A stretch of 64,000 nucleotides of DNA, taken from assembly GCF_009827395.1 (NCBI RefSeq), contig NZ_WTYX01000001.1, forward strand, positions 1,493,722 through 1,557,721, read 5' to 3'. Each line of letters opens with the position of its first letter. The stretch's first letter is position 1. This DNA is from Pontixanthobacter aquaemixtae (GTDB lineage: Bacteria; Pseudomonadota; Alphaproteobacteria; Sphingomonadales; Sphingomonadaceae). A program made the translations under genes and the position numbers. Shown in pieces: positions 49,340-59,016 of the stretch. The notes under the pieces were generated by a model that searched no databases, had not been told where the DNA came from, and saw only the letters and a program-made list of their open reading frames with translations.

Positions 49340-50530
49340 TTAGGCTTTGATCGAGCCAACAACACCCGAACCAACGGTACGGCCACCTTCGCGGATCGCG
49401 AAGCGGAGACCTTGGTCCATAGCGATCGGTGCAATCAGCTTAACGTCGATTGTCACGTTGTCGCCAGGCATAACCATCTCGGTGTCCTTCGGAAGGATCA
49501 CTTCGCCGGTTACGTCAGTGGTACGGAAGTAGAATTGCGGACGGTAGTTCGCAAAGAATGGCGTGTGACGGCCACCTTCGTCCTTCGAAAGGACGTAAAC
49601 TTCTGCCGAGAATTCTGTGTGCGGGTTAACCGAGCCAGGCTTCGCCAGAACCTGACCACGCTCTACGTCTTCACGGCCGATGCCGCGAACCAGAGCACCC
49701 ACGTTGTCGCCTGCTTCACCGCGATCGAGCAGCTTGCGGAACATTTCAACGCCGGTAACGGTGGTTTTGCCGGTTTCGCGGATACCCACGATTTCGACTT
49801 CGTCGCCAACGTTTACAACGCCGGTTTCGATACGGCCGGTAACAACAGTACCACGACCCGAGATCGAGAACACGTCTTCGATCGGCATCAGGAAGTCTTG
49901 ATCGACCGGACGCTCAGGCTGTGGAATGTTTTCGTCAACAGCAGCCATCAGCTCGAGGATCGAGTTCTTGCCGATTTCGTCGTCACGGCCTTCGAGAGCA
50001 GCCAGAGCCGAACCTTTAACGATGGCAATGTTGTCACCGTCGAAGTCATAGCTCGAAAGCAGTTCACGAACTTCCATTTCAACGAGTTCGAGAATTTCCT
50101 CGTCGTCGACCTGGTCAACTTTGTTCATGTAAACGACCAGCGCAGGAACACCGACCTGACGCGCAAGCAGGATGTGCTCGCGAGTTTGTGGCATCGGGCC
50201 GTCAGCTGCGTTCACAACCAGGATAGCGCCGTCCATCTGCGCAGCACCGGTGATCATGTTCTTAACATAGTCAGCGTGACCTGGGCAGTCGACGTGTGCG
50301 TAGTGACGGCTCTCAGTTTCGTACTCAACGTGAGCGGTCGAGATCGTGATACCACGCTCGCGCTCTTCAGGAGCCTTATCGATGTTAGCGAAATCAACGG
50401 CAGCGCCGCCATTGGCCTCTGCCATCACCTTGGTAATCGCCGCAGTCAACGTCGTTTTACCATGGTCAACGTGACCGATGGTGCCGATGTTGCAGTGCGG
50501 CTTGTTCCGCTCAAATTTTTCCTTCGCCAT
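49340..50530 (-). CDS. tuf: Elongation factor Tu
   Basis: 396 residues. GTPase motifs [16 protein letters not shown] and NKVDQVDD are present, as is [17 protein letters not shown] near the end. It delivers aminoacyl-tRNA to the ribosome. The ATG at 50530 begins [12 protein letters not shown]. Last gene of the str operon; a second copy elsewhere in the genome cannot be excluded. Confidence 0.98.
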   Translation of the reverse strand: MAKEKFERNKPHCNIGTIGHVDHGKTTLTAAITKVMAEANGGAAVDFANIDKAPEERERGITISTAHVEYETESRHYAHVDCPGHADYVKNMITGAAQMDGAILVVNAADGPMPQTREHILLARQVGVPALVVYMNKVDQVDDEEILELVEMEVRELLSSYDFDGDNIAIVKGSALAALEGRDDEIGKNSILELMAAVDENIPQPERPVDQDFLMPIEDVFSISGRGTVVTGRIETGVVNVGDEVEIVGIRETGKTTVTGVEMFRKLLDRGEAGDNVGALVRGIGREDVERGQVLAKPGSVNPHTEFSAEVYVLSKDEGGRHTPFFANYRPQFYFRTTDVTGEVILPKDTEMVMPGDNVTIDVKLIAPIAMDQGLRFAIREGGRTVGSGVVGSIKA

Positions 50531-50621
50531 TTTCAATAACCTCTAGTGTATAAACTAAACAAAATACGGGAATCAGCGGCACCCGTATAATCAGGCGCCG
50601 CCCCTAAACGCATCGCTCGCC

Positions 50622-52751
50622 TTAGGCAAGCTTCTCCTTGACCTCTTGTGCAACACTCGCCGGAACTTCCTCGTAGTGAGAGAACTGCATCGAGTAGTTT
50701 GCACGACCTTGCGTGAACGAACGCAGCTCGTTCACGTAACCGAACATGTTGGCCAGTGGCACGAAAGCATCGACTGCCTGTGCATTGCCGCGTGTGTCGG
50801 TGCCCTGGATTTGGCCACGGCGAGAATTGAGGTCGCCGATCACGTCACCAAGGTAGTCTTCGGGGGTGATGACTTCAACCTTCATCACCGGTTCGAGGAG
50901 CTTGATGCCGCCGCGCTCGGCAGCTTCACGCATCGCACCGCGACCACAGATTTCGAACGCCACCGTGCTGGAGTCGACATCGTGATACGCGCCGTCTGTC
51001 AGAGTGATGGTGAAGTCGATGATCGGGAAGCCAACCATATAGCCGCTCTCGGCCTGTTCGCGCATACCCTTCTCGACCGACGGGATATATTCCTTCGGAA
51101 TGTTACCGCCCTTGATCTGGTCTTCGAAGATGATGCCCTGGCCGCGCTCACCCGGAGTGACCGTGACTTTGGCACGGCCGAACTGGCCTGAACCGCCCGA
51201 TTGCTTCTTGTGTGTGTAATCAACCTCGATCTCACGAGCGAGCGATTCACGATAAGCAACCTGCGGCGCGCCAACATTGGCCTCAACCTTGAATTCGCGC
51301 TTCATACGGTCAACCAGGATGTCGAGGTGAAGTTCACCCATACCCTTGATGATCGTCTGACCGCTTTCGTGGTCAGTCGAAACGCGGAACGATGGATCCT
51401 CGGCAGCGAGACGATTGAGCGCAACGCCCATCTTCTCTTGGTCGGCTTTCGTCTTCGGCTCAACGCTGAGTTCGATAACCGGATCGGGGAATTCCATCCG
51501 CTCGAGAATGATAGGCTTGGCCGGATCGCACAGCGTGTCACCGGTGGTGGTTGCCTTCATCCCGGCAAGCGCGACGATATCGCCGGCGAATGCTTCTTCG
51601 ATGTCCTTACGGTCGTTCGAGTGCATTTCGAGAATACGGCCGATCTTTTCCTTCTTCTCTTTCACAGAGTTGAGGACCGTGCCTTTTTCCAGCTTACCCG
51701 AATAGATGCGGGTAAAGGTGAGCGAGCCGACAAACGGATCGTTCATGACTTTAAACGCAAGCGCTGCGAATGGCGCCTCATCGGACGATGGACGCGTGTC
51801 TTCTGTTTCTGAATCCGGCAGAACGCCCTTAATTGCAGGAACATCGAGCGGGCTCGGCATGTAGTCGACAACCGCGTCGAGCAAAGGCTGAACGCCCTTG
51901 TTCTTAAACGCAGAGCCGCACAGCACAGGAACGAAGCTCTGGTTCAGCGTGCCTTTGCGGATCAGAGCTTTCAGCGTTGCGGCATCGGGCTCTGTACCTT
52001 CGAAATAGGCTTCCATCGCATCGTCGTCTTGCTCGATTGCGAGCTCGATCAGCTTTTCGCGATATTCGGCAGCTTCATCGACCATATCTTCAGGGATATC
52101 GCCATATTCATACTCGGCACCGAGATCTTCGTTCTTCCAGGTGATCGAACGCTGATTCACCAGATCGACCAGGCCGGTCAGATTGCTTTCGATACCGATT
52201 GGCAGATACAGCACAGCCGGTGTCGAACCCAGACGGTCGATGATTGACTGCACGCAGTACTTAAAGTCTGCGCCGGTGCGGTCTAGTTTGTTGATGAAGC
52301 ACATCCGGGGGACTTTGTATTTGTCCGCCTGGCGCCATACGGTTTCGGACTGGGGCTCTACGCCGGCAACGCCGTCGAAGCAGGCCACCGCACCGTCGAG
52401 CACGCGAAGCGAACGTTCGACTTCGATGGTGAAGTCAACGTGGCCTGGCGTGTCGATGATGTTAATCCGGTGCTGCGGGGTTTCGCGCAGCGATTTCGGA
52501 TCACCCTTGGGGTCCTTCGCAGGATCTTCCGGATTCCAGAAACACGTGGTCGCAGCAGAGGTAATCGTGATCCCACGTTCCTGCTCTTGCTCCATCCAGT
52601 CCATCGTCGCCGCGCCATCATGCACTTCGCCGATTTTGTAGGATTTGCCCGTGTAGTACAGAATGCGTTCTGTGGTCGTGGTCTTTCCGGCGTCAATATG
52701 CGCCATAATACCAATGTTACGATAACGATCGAGCGGATGTTCGCGCGCCAT
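50622..52751 (-). CDS. fusA: Elongation factor G
   Basis: 709 residues. GTPase motifs [18 protein letters not shown] and NKLDRTGAD, followed by the usual domains II-V (for example [13 protein letters not shown] in domain IV). It drives translocation on the ribosome. Third gene of the str operon. Confidence 0.98.
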   Translation of the reverse strand: MAREHPLDRYRNIGIMAHIDAGKTTTTERILYYTGKSYKIGEVHDGAATMDWMEQEQERGITITSAATTCFWNPEDPAKDPKGDPKSLRETPQHRINIIDTPGHVDFTIEVERSLRVLDGAVACFDGVAGVEPQSETVWRQADKYKVPRMCFINKLDRTGADFKYCVQSIIDRLGSTPAVLYLPIGIESNLTGLVDLVNQRSITWKNEDLGAEYEYGDIPEDMVDEAAEYREKLIELAIEQDDDAMEAYFEGTEPDAATLKALIRKGTLNQSFVPVLCGSAFKNKGVQPLLDAVVDYMPSPLDVPAIKGVLPDSETEDTRPSSDEAPFAALAFKVMNDPFVGSLTFTRIYSGKLEKGTVLNSVKEKKEKIGRILEMHSNDRKDIEEAFAGDIVALAGMKATTTGDTLCDPAKPIILERMEFPDPVIELSVEPKTKADQEKMGVALNRLAAEDPSFRVSTDHESGQTIIKGMGELHLDILVDRMKREFKVEANVGAPQVAYRESLAREIEVDYTHKKQSGGSGQFGRAKVTVTPGERGQGIIFEDQIKGGNIPKEYIPSVEKGMREQAESGYMVGFPIIDFTITLTDGAYHDVDSSTVAFEICGRGAMREAAERGGIKLLEPVMKVEVITPEDYLGDVIGDLNSRRGQIQGTDTRGNAQAVDAFVPLANMFGYVNELRSFTQGRANYSMQFSHYEEVPASVAQEVKEKLA

Positions 52752-52815
52752 GATCAGTTCCTTGCGTTAATTCCGCGCAGCTTCGAAAACCGGGCCGCGC
52801 AGAGGGGGGATAGTG

Positions 52816-53286
52816 TTACCAACGATAGTGGCTGAACGCGCGGTTCGCGTCGGCCATCTTGTGCGAATCTTCGCGCTTCTTGACCGCATTACCGCGATTA
52901 TTCGCCGCATCCATCAACTCACCCGACAGACGCGCTGACATGGTGGTTTCAGGGCGGCCGCGCGCTGCACCGATCAGCCAGCGGATCGCCAGCGCCTGTG
53001 CACGCTCGGGGCGAACTTCCACCGGAACCTGGTACGTCGCACCACCGACACGGCGGCTGCGAACTTCGACCTGCGGCTTGATGTTGTTCAGCGCATCATG
53101 GAACATTTGCACCGGATCGGTCTTGGCCTTGGCTTCAACCGTATCAAGCGCACCGTAAACGATGCGTTCTGCGGTGGATTTCTTACCGTCGAGCATGAGG
53201 TTGTTCATGAATTTCGACAGAACCTGATCACCAAACTTGGGATCGGGCAGGATGACCCGTTTCTCGGGACGACGACGACGTGACAT
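52816..53286 (-). CDS. rpsG: 30S ribosomal protein S7
   Basis: 156 residues beginning [20 protein letters not shown]. The C-terminus [21 protein letters not shown] region (from NAVKKRED on) is standard. In E. coli S7 represses the str operon by binding the rpsL-rpsG spacer; a strong hairpin occupies that spacer here. Confidence 0.97.
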   Translation of the reverse strand: MSRRRRPEKRVILPDPKFGDQVLSKFMNNLMLDGKKSTAERIVYGALDTVEAKAKTDPVQMFHDALNNIKPQVEVRSRRVGGATYQVPVEVRPERAQALAIRWLIGAARGRPETTMSARLSGELMDAANNRGNAVKKREDSHKMADANRAFSHYRW

Positions 53287-53344
53287 ATTTAATAACTCCT
53301 TCGGAGTGGCCGCTCACATCCGTGAGCGTCCTGCGGCACCGGCC

Positions 53345-53401
53345 CGCTCCCCCACCCGGCCACCCGGAGATTACCCTGTACGGTAACCGGGTGGGGGAGC
53401 G
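53345..53401 (-). other. Strong hairpin in the rpsL-rpsG spacer
   Basis: Perfect 15-base inverted repeat CGCTCCCCCACCCGG (53345-53359) / CCGGGTGGGGGAGCG (53387-53401). The 27-base loop contains a smaller TTACC/GGTAA stem. It lies where S7 binds in E. coli; no T run follows. Confidence 0.8.
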
Positions 53402-53421
53402 AGCCGCCGCCGCGTTAAACC

Positions 53422-53793
53422 TTATTTCGGACGCTTAGCGCCGTATTTCGAACGGCTCTGCTTGCGGTCCTTGACCCCTTGCGTATCCAGAACGCCGCGC
53501 AGGACGTGGTAACGCACACCGGGAAGGTCGCGCACACGGCCGCCGCGGATCAGCACAACGGAGTGCTCCTGGAGGTTGTGGCCTTCGCCCGGGATGTAGG
53601 AGATGACTTCGCGGCTGTTGGTCAGGCGAACCTTGGCAACTTTACGAAGCGCAGAGTTCGGCTTCTTTGGCGTAGTCGTATAGACACGGGTGCACACGCC
53701 GCGTTTCTGCGGGTTTGCTTCCATTGCAGGGACCTTTGATTTGGCCTTCTGCGGAACGCGGCCCTTGCGGACCAGCTGGTTAATAGTCGGCAT
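53422..53793 (-). CDS. rpsL: 30S ribosomal protein S12, Arg88 variant
   Basis: 123 residues. [20 protein letters not shown] and [20 protein letters not shown] are diagnostic. Lys43 is kept, but position 88 is Arg (codon at 53530-53532 on the minus strand) where E. coli has Lys; the E. coli change at this position gives streptomycin resistance. First gene of the str operon, with a leader of about 320 bases. Confidence 0.98.
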   Translation of the reverse strand: MPTINQLVRKGRVPQKAKSKVPAMEANPQKRGVCTRVYTTTPKKPNSALRKVAKVRLTNSREVISYIPGEGHNLQEHSVVLIRGGRVRDLPGVRYHVLRGVLDTQGVKDRKQSRSKYGAKRPK

Positions 53794-53858
53794 GAAGTAC
53801 TCTTCACCTGTTAATCAGGCGCCGATCAGAAGGTGGGGAATGAAAACCCGCGCTACAC

Positions 53859-53888
53859 CGTCATTCCCGCGAAAGCGGGAATCCAGCG
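53859..53888. repeat. Single arm of the dispersed palindromic repeat, in the rpsL leader
   Basis: CGTCATTCCCGCGAAAGCGG followed by GAATCCAGCG, almost identical to the arm inside btuF at 5427-5454. It is transcribed as part of the rpsL leader. No second arm is seen. Confidence 0.8.
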
Positions 53889-54003
53889 AACAAAGAACGC
53901 CGCGTAGCGACATCCAAGCGCGAGCTGACAACACTCCACCCCCGCCAAACGGCACCGGGTTACTTTGACGGCCGCCCTGACGCGAATAGCAATCCGCTCA
54001 ATA

Positions 54004-54036
54004 GAAAAGAGCCTCACCGCAAAAGCGAAAGGCCCC
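54004..54036 (-). terminator. Terminator-like hairpin in the str operon leader
   Basis: On the minus strand GCCT-tt-CGC-tttt-GCG-gtg-AGGC followed by TCTTTTCT. The stem is only moderately strong. It lies about 80 bases after the probable promoter and 210 bases before rpsL, so it could attenuate the operon. Confidence 0.5.
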
Positions 54037-54117
54037 CAGGACTAAACCGGCAATGTTCAGCTCTATCTACCCTATGCAAGACCCACTCGGTGGAGGGAGC
54101 AAGCATCGGATGGCGCG

Positions 54118-54146
54118 CCTTTAGGGGGAGTTTGGGGTTGGGTCAA
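54118..54146 (-). promoter_or_regulatory. Probable promoter of the str operon
   Basis: TTGACC (54146-54141) and TAAAGG (54123-54118) separated by 17 bases. It lies just downstream of the AT-rich island. The rest of the 53794-54180 gap is untranslated leader holding the hairpin and repeat listed separately. Confidence 0.6.
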
Positions 54147-54180
54147 GGGCGGGTTTTTAATCGACAACACCGTTACGAAA

Positions 54181-54657
54181 CTATTGGTTGGCATCACTCG
54201 CCAAAAAGCGATGCCCCCTGTCGGTCAGCCTTAGGATACCGCGTTCGGGGCTCTCCAAATAGCCTTGCTTGATAAAATTCCCGTCAACAGATCGATGGCT
54301 CACTATATTCCGAAGCTGCTGCTCCCAGACTTGCTCCTTAGGTCGGCTATCAGAGACAGACCGATCAGCATCAGATAACTCAAGAAATTCGGGCAATCGT
54401 TCTCTAATCTCATTCAGAGTGGCCTTGTGGTTCTCTGCTTGCAAAAGGACTTTCAAAACCGCCTTAGCCACATCATCTTCAGAAGAGCGACCTGACTGCT
54501 CGCTCAACTTGAGCCTGAGCGACCGCGTCCGCTCGTCAATTTCTTTACGCCTGTTCCGAAGACTGTTGTATCGAGGGCCTTTGGTCACGATAGACCGCCC
54601 TCCAACTCTACGACTGAAAAGTTTCGCCATAATGTCGGAGTTCAACTCAATTTCCAT
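54181..54657 (-). CDS. Small protein with Mrr-N-like winged-helix domain
   Basis: 158 residues. The N-terminal half is basic and probably helical. Residues about 68-155 resemble the winged-helix domain found at the N-terminus of Mrr-type restriction enzymes: AVLKVLLQAENHKATLNEIR, then FLELSDADR, then YLESPERGILRLTDRGHRFL. No nuclease domain is attached. GGAGG lies eight bases before the ATG. It overlaps the phospholipase gene upstream by 11 bases, so the two form an operon. Base composition is much more AT-rich than the flanks. The role is unknown; DNA binding or sensing is inferred. Confidence 0.78.
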   Translation of the reverse strand: MEIELNSDIMAKLFSRRVGGRSIVTKGPRYNSLRNRRKEIDERTRSLRLKLSEQSGRSSEDDVAKAVLKVLLQAENHKATLNEIRERLPEFLELSDADRSVSDSRPKEQVWEQQLRNIVSHRSVDGNFIKQGYLESPERGILRLTDRGHRFLASDANQ

Positions 54658-56260
54658 CTTGAAACACCTCCACTGGGACAAACTCTTGCAACAAATTTCG
54701 CACCTCAAAACTCAGTTCTTGCAGCAATTCCGTGAGGGTTGCTCGATCCTCACATAGGGATTGTTGCCCATCTAACGCAAGTATTAGCCGCTTTTCGCCC
54801 ACCCCTAGGTGTGTGAACGGAATGGCAAGAATCCACTCAAGTTCATCCCTGATCCGATGTTTCAGCGCGCGATCCTGGGGTCTGTGAAGTGAAGCATTCC
54901 AGTCATCATGTCCACGATTGGCGAAAAACGGCTTATCCTTCGTCAATGCGAAGCCCGCGATAGAACTATCGATAGGAAGTGAGATACCACTATCGGTGAA
55001 CCCCATAAATCCATGAGAATAATCGATTTTAAGTGTATTCGTAGTTCCCATAGGCGGTCGCAAAATGGCCACTCTAGGTGGCTCTGAAAGAGGCTGAGAC
55101 CCTTCGATAACACGCCACTCGTTGATAATCTCTAAAGCGTCTCCAGAGATTTGCTCGCAAATCTCTTCCATCTGCGCGGGGATTGATACAATCTGCGTAA
55201 GAAGACGTAAGGTGCACTCAGTTGTTGCTAGCTCAATTTCGGCTCTGGCGAGATCAACGCTCATGTCAAAATCGAGCATTCTCACTGATGGCTCAAGCCT
55301 AATCCCATGAAGGTTTGGCACAGCTCGCTTCTCAAGGGTAGCTCGACCAAAAAAAGCAGTGCTTATAGCTGATTTTATTGCATAAAACCCCTTTTTCACG
55401 CCTACTTCGTTGGCGGGCTCCGCCGAAACCTCGATTGTGGCAGTCATTGCCTCGGAGTCGAGCATCCTTTCTTCGTCAAAAACCCAGGCCGGCAAGTTAG
55501 AAACAAGTCCGCCGTCGAAGTAGCATTTTTCATCAATCGTTCGCACTCTGAAAACAAAAGGCACACAAACCGACGCCGCTACCGCCTCTGCGACCGAAAT
55601 ATTCGGCGATGTCTCAGCCGAGAAAACCTCCTCTTTTCCATCGGAGATATTGCTCGCGACGATGCGAAGCGGGAGACAATCGCTTTTCTTCAGATCTTCA
55701 AACGTAACAGGTTCGCCATCATTTACGGAAACTTTCTGCGACAGAATCTGCTCCAGACCGGATACAAACCGATCCAATTTTGCTAACCCGTACATGACCC
55801 ACAATACGCCGATAAATGCTATCACCGTCTGTGAGGCAAATAAGAACAAGAAGTTTCTATTTGGAGAAAAGTGACTGGCAATTAGCAACGCAACCCAAAG
55901 ACCTGCCCAGAGGGAAATCACCCACATTCGATACCGCCACAAGAACTTGGCGGCCATGATCGCAAACCAGCCTACCCCCCCGAACAGATCCCGAGGGCCA
56001 GTCGCTGGCTTAATCGCGCTCGTAACTTTCCCATGATTAAGGTCTATTCTCGACAGAATATTGGAGCCGTCTTCACAATTGAACATGTCGGTTGAACTAT
56101 AACCAACAGCCTTTAGTGCGGCGACAATCGCTCCCGCAGATGACCCGCCGACGCCAGCAAATTCAATATCGTCTGTTTCGAGCGCTGCAATTGCTCCTAC
56201 ATGGGCAATTCCCCGCGCGCCGCCTCCTTGAAATATAGCGTACAATCGCCTCTTCGCCAT
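54647..56260 (-). CDS. Patatin-like phospholipase with internal membrane helices and GAF-like C-terminus
   Basis: 537 residues. Patatin catalytic motifs: oxyanion-hole GGGARG (12-17), nucleophile Ser41 in GSSAG, and catalytic Asp249 in FDGGL. Between them, residues about 112-130 and 136-160 form two hydrophobic helices, placing the enzyme at a membrane. Residues about 395-525 (RVAILRPP, SIAGFALTKDKPFFANRG, LAIPFTHLGVGEKRLILALD) look like a GAF sensor domain. It may hydrolyse membrane lipids on a signal. No cyclic-nucleotide synthase gene is adjacent, so it is not a standard CBASS unit. AT-rich; likely acquired. Confidence 0.85.
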   Translation of the reverse strand: MAKRRLYAIFQGGGARGIAHVGAIAALETDDIEFAGVGGSSAGAIVAALKAVGYSSTDMFNCEDGSNILSRIDLNHGKVTSAIKPATGPRDLFGGVGWFAIMAAKFLWRYRMWVISLWAGLWVALLIASHFSPNRNFLFLFASQTVIAFIGVLWVMYGLAKLDRFVSGLEQILSQKVSVNDGEPVTFEDLKKSDCLPLRIVASNISDGKEEVFSAETSPNISVAEAVAASVCVPFVFRVRTIDEKCYFDGGLVSNLPAWVFDEERMLDSEAMTATIEVSAEPANEVGVKKGFYAIKSAISTAFFGRATLEKRAVPNLHGIRLEPSVRMLDFDMSVDLARAEIELATTECTLRLLTQIVSIPAQMEEICEQISGDALEIINEWRVIEGSQPLSEPPRVAILRPPMGTTNTLKIDYSHGFMGFTDSGISLPIDSSIAGFALTKDKPFFANRGHDDWNASLHRPQDRALKHRIRDELEWILAIPFTHLGVGEKRLILALDGQQSLCEDRATLTELLQELSFEVRNLLQEFVPVEVFQDGN

Positions 56261-56834
56261 CGCGAATGAGTCCCCCCTTTTCGTCCCTATTTGCGTAATT
56301 CATTCAGATTTGCACAAGAGTCTACAGTATTCTCGATACAGCCAACAATTATCCACGCCCTGACTCAAAATAGTTGAATAAAGTGGGTCAATTGAACGGG
56401 ACACAGATAATACCATCGTGGCCTTGGTTAAAGTACAGATGACAATTGTTCGACTAGACAAACCATTTTCCTACACGCCCATAATCTGCAATCTGCCTGC
56501 GGGTTATGCCCGACGACAGCCCCACAGAACCCTTCGTGCCTTCGCGCCTTCCTGTGAGTCAAAACAGCGCCGACACATCAGCCTCCACAGCAGACGAAAA
56601 CCGCGAGCCTCCGGCTTCATCTAAGGTGCCCCTCCACCATCCTTTGGATGGTCCCCCTCCCCGGGACGAGGAGGATTCCTTTCCCAGCCCAACCCGAGTC
56701 TGTTTGTTGTGTCCTCAGTCGCCGGGCGGAATGCATCCGCACTCCTTGGCTACCTCGCATAAGCTCGGGCGGCCGGTCGGCCTTGCGGGCCGCTGGTCGC
56801 GACCCGGTCCATTCCAAGCCATTGAGGTCTGACT
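56261..56834. other. Gene-poor stretch: AT-rich promoter region, then GC-rich DNA with a palindromic repeat
   Basis: From 56261 to about 56480 the DNA is AT-rich like the island and must hold the promoter of the phospholipase gene, though no convincing box pair stands out. Beyond that it turns GC-rich. ACCATCC-ttt-GGATGGT (56636-56652) followed by CCTCC/GGAGG forms a palindromic repeat of a style common in this bacterial group. An open frame at 56506-56832 has no protein-like features. Confidence 0.5.
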
Positions 56835-57545
56835 TTGAAATCCCCCACCCCTACACGCACTATTTCCCGCCAAGCCACATCCGCCGTCGCCCACGTCTCC
56901 CCGCCACCCGAGGACGACGATCCGTTGCTCGCCTTCACCCCCTATCTCCACACCGCGCCGCGCTCCAATTCGATCACGCCAGATCGCCAGCGCAGGTTTA
57001 TCGCCACGCTCGCCGCAACCGGCATCGTCAAGCAGGCCGCCAAGTCCATCGGCAAGTCGCTGGAGGCGCTCTACAAACTCCGCCATCGGCCCGGGGCGGA
57101 GGAATTCTCTGCCGCGTGGGATGCGGCGCTCGATCGCGGGGTGCAGCGGTTGGAGGATTGTGCGTTGGAGCGTGCCATTCAGGGCACATCCACGCCGATA
57201 GTCTCGGGCGGTGAAATCCTGGGCTGGTGGGACAAGCCGGACAATGCGCTGCTGCGCTTCCTGCTCCATTACCGTTTGCCGCAGAAATACGGTGCGCAGC
57301 GCGCCGCGCCGGACGAGGCGGAGCGGCGCAAGTTCCGCGATGAAGCGATGGAGTCTGCGCGCGCCTATATCTCGCGCGAAAACGGGGCGCAGCTGGCCGC
57401 GTTGCTGCCGGTGCTCGACCATATGGTGGCCAACAAGCTGGCCGGGCGCGCCTATATCGCCGGGATCGACAAGACCAGGACGCTGCGCGAAAATGCCGAG
57501 ATGCTGGGGCAGCGGGGGCAGATCGATATCAGCAGCGGCGCGTGA
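56835..57545 (+). CDS. Helix-turn-helix protein resembling a terminase small subunit
   Basis: 236 residues. Residues about 50-85 (TPDRQRRFIATLAATG, then AAKSIGKSLEALYKLRHRPG) form a helix-turn-helix like those of phage terminase small subunits and related proteins. The rest is helical and charged. The start is TTG with GAGG seven bases upstream. No other phage gene is nearby, so this is probably a domesticated or chromosomal relative. Function unknown. Confidence 0.7.
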   Translation: MKSPTPTRTISRQATSAVAHVSPPPEDDDPLLAFTPYLHTAPRSNSITPDRQRRFIATLAATGIVKQAAKSIGKSLEALYKLRHRPGAEEFSAAWDAALDRGVQRLEDCALERAIQGTSTPIVSGGEILGWWDKPDNALLRFLLHYRLPQKYGAQRAAPDEAERRKFRDEAMESARAYISRENGAQLAALLPVLDHMVANKLAGRAYIAGIDKTRTLRENAEMLGQRGQIDISSGA

Positions 57546-57567
57546 TGCGCCGGGTGGCGGCGCTGCG

Positions 57568-58113
57568 CTATCCCTGCCATTCGCGCCGCAGCATCGCCCA
57601 GAAATATTCGTCGCACCATCCGATATGGGTTTTGATGCTTTCCACCATATGCGCCTCTCGCCGGAAGCCGAGGCGGGCGAGCAGCGCGTTGGAGGCGGCG
57701 TTGCGCGGATCGGTTCCGGCGGTGATGCGGTGGTGGCGCTCTTCGCCGAACAGGTAGGCGATCAGCCGTTTTGCGCACTCGCTGGCGATGCCCTCCCCAT
57801 GCCGGTGCGCGGCGGTGATATATCCGATTTCGACCGATCCCTCTTCGCCCGGCACAGCCACCACGCGCGCGGCGATTTCGCCGGTGGCGCGTTCCACGGC
57901 GCTCCAGCTGCGGCCGTTCCACTCAGGGTCGCACAGCCAGCTTTCCAGCTCTTCCAGCGATGCAAAGGGAGCGCGCGTCAGATAACGGCAATGTTCGGGG
58001 GAGGAGAGCGTGGGGAAGAATGCGGGCGCATCCTCGCGGACCAGCGGGCGCAGGGTGAAGCGGTCTGTTTCCAGCGTGGGGATTGGCAGAGCGGGCGCTT
58101 GCCCGGTGCTCAT
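57568..58113 (-). CDS. GNAT family N-acetyltransferase (RimJ/RimL-like)
   Basis: 181 residues. The pattern LETDRFTLRPLVREDAPAFF at the start, IGYITAAHRHGEGIASECAK for acetyl-CoA binding, and NAASNALLARLGFRREAH near the end matches RimJ/L-type acetyltransferases. Substrate unknown. The ATG overlaps the stop of the LysR-type gene as ATGA, so the two are co-translated. Confidence 0.88.
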   Translation of the reverse strand: MSTGQAPALPIPTLETDRFTLRPLVREDAPAFFPTLSSPEHCRYLTRAPFASLEELESWLCDPEWNGRSWSAVERATGEIAARVVAVPGEEGSVEIGYITAAHRHGEGIASECAKRLIAYLFGEERHHRITAGTDPRNAASNALLARLGFRREAHMVESIKTHIGWCDEYFWAMLRREWQG

Positions 58114-58901
58114 TCGCCGGTCAGGAACGCGACCAGCGCTTTGACTTTCTTCTGGCGCCATTGCGGCGGCGGGGCGACCAGCCAATAGGCGCGGCGTCCT
58201 TCATCGGGGCCTTCGAGAATATTGAGCCTTCCCGCATCGACCGCTTCGGAAACGAGCAGATAGGGCAGGATCGCCTTGCCCATACCCGCCATCGCGCTGC
58301 TGAGTGCTTGCCCGGCATTGCCGACTTCGACCGTTGCCTCTGCGCCTTCGGGCAAAGGCGCGCCGGGCCAGTTGATCCAGGTATCGGGCGCGTCATCGAT
58401 CGACACCACCACGCGCTGCGCAGGGGCCAGTTCGACACCTTGCAGATCGCCCGGCCCGTCAATCAGGCGGATCGCCGCGTCGAGGTTGGCCTCGGTGAAA
58501 TCGGCGTTTTCGTCTTCCACCAATTGATAGCGGATTTCGGGATGTTCCTTGCGGAATTCGGCCAATCGCGGGGCGAGCCATTGCGCGTAAAATTCGCGCG
58601 GCGCGGCGATGGTGTAGCTGTCGCTCGCCTGCCCCGCCTGCATCGCCTGCACGCTTTCTTCGAAGCGGAGGAACCCTTCGCGCAGCGCATCGAGGCCCGC
58701 GCAGCCTTCTGGCGTCAGCTCCAGCCCCTTGCTGGTCCGGCGAAACAGCACCGTGCCCAGATGATCTTCGAGCGCGCGAATCTGCTGCCCGACCGCGGCG
58801 GGCGTCACCGCGAGCTCGTCTGCCGCGCGGGTGAAAGACAAATGCCGCGCCGCTGCGTCATAAACGCGCAAGGCGTTGAGAGGGAGATGGGTCCGTTTCA
58901 T
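58110..58901 (-). CDS. LysR-type transcriptional regulator (GcvA-like)
   Basis: 263 residues. N-terminal helix-turn-helix LNALRVYDAAARHLSFTRAA and TPAAVGQQIRALEDHLGTVL, typical of the GcvA subgroup, and a slightly short effector domain (families usually reach about 295). It is coupled to the acetyltransferase gene and may regulate it or a distant target. Confidence 0.88.
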   Translation of the reverse strand: MKRTHLPLNALRVYDAAARHLSFTRAADELAVTPAAVGQQIRALEDHLGTVLFRRTSKGLELTPEGCAGLDALREGFLRFEESVQAMQAGQASDSYTIAAPREFYAQWLAPRLAEFRKEHPEIRYQLVEDENADFTEANLDAAIRLIDGPGDLQGVELAPAQRVVVSIDDAPDTWINWPGAPLPEGAEATVEVGNAGQALSSAMAGMGKAILPYLLVSEAVDAGRLNILEGPDEGRRAYWLVAPPPQWRQKKVKALVAFLTGE

Positions 58902-59016
58902 CGGAAAGTCGATTTAGTGCTGCATTGCAGCGTAGGCAACCCGCGCTGTGCCGGGACAGCGTCTGAATCGGCCAGAATATGAATGCAGTGCCGAAATGAA
59001 CCGCTTCGCGAAACGC

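Noticed and set aside
54181-56260. CBASS anti-phage system
   Set aside because: The patatin effector type fits, but no CD-NTase or accessory Cap gene is present, so the named system cannot be claimed.
56506-56832. Possible 108-residue protein before the HTH gene
   Set aside because: Pro/Ser-rich, covers a palindromic repeat, changes composition midway and has no ribosome site.
56835-57545. Prophage
   Set aside because: A single terminase-small-subunit-like protein with no portal, capsid, integrase or attachment repeats nearby.
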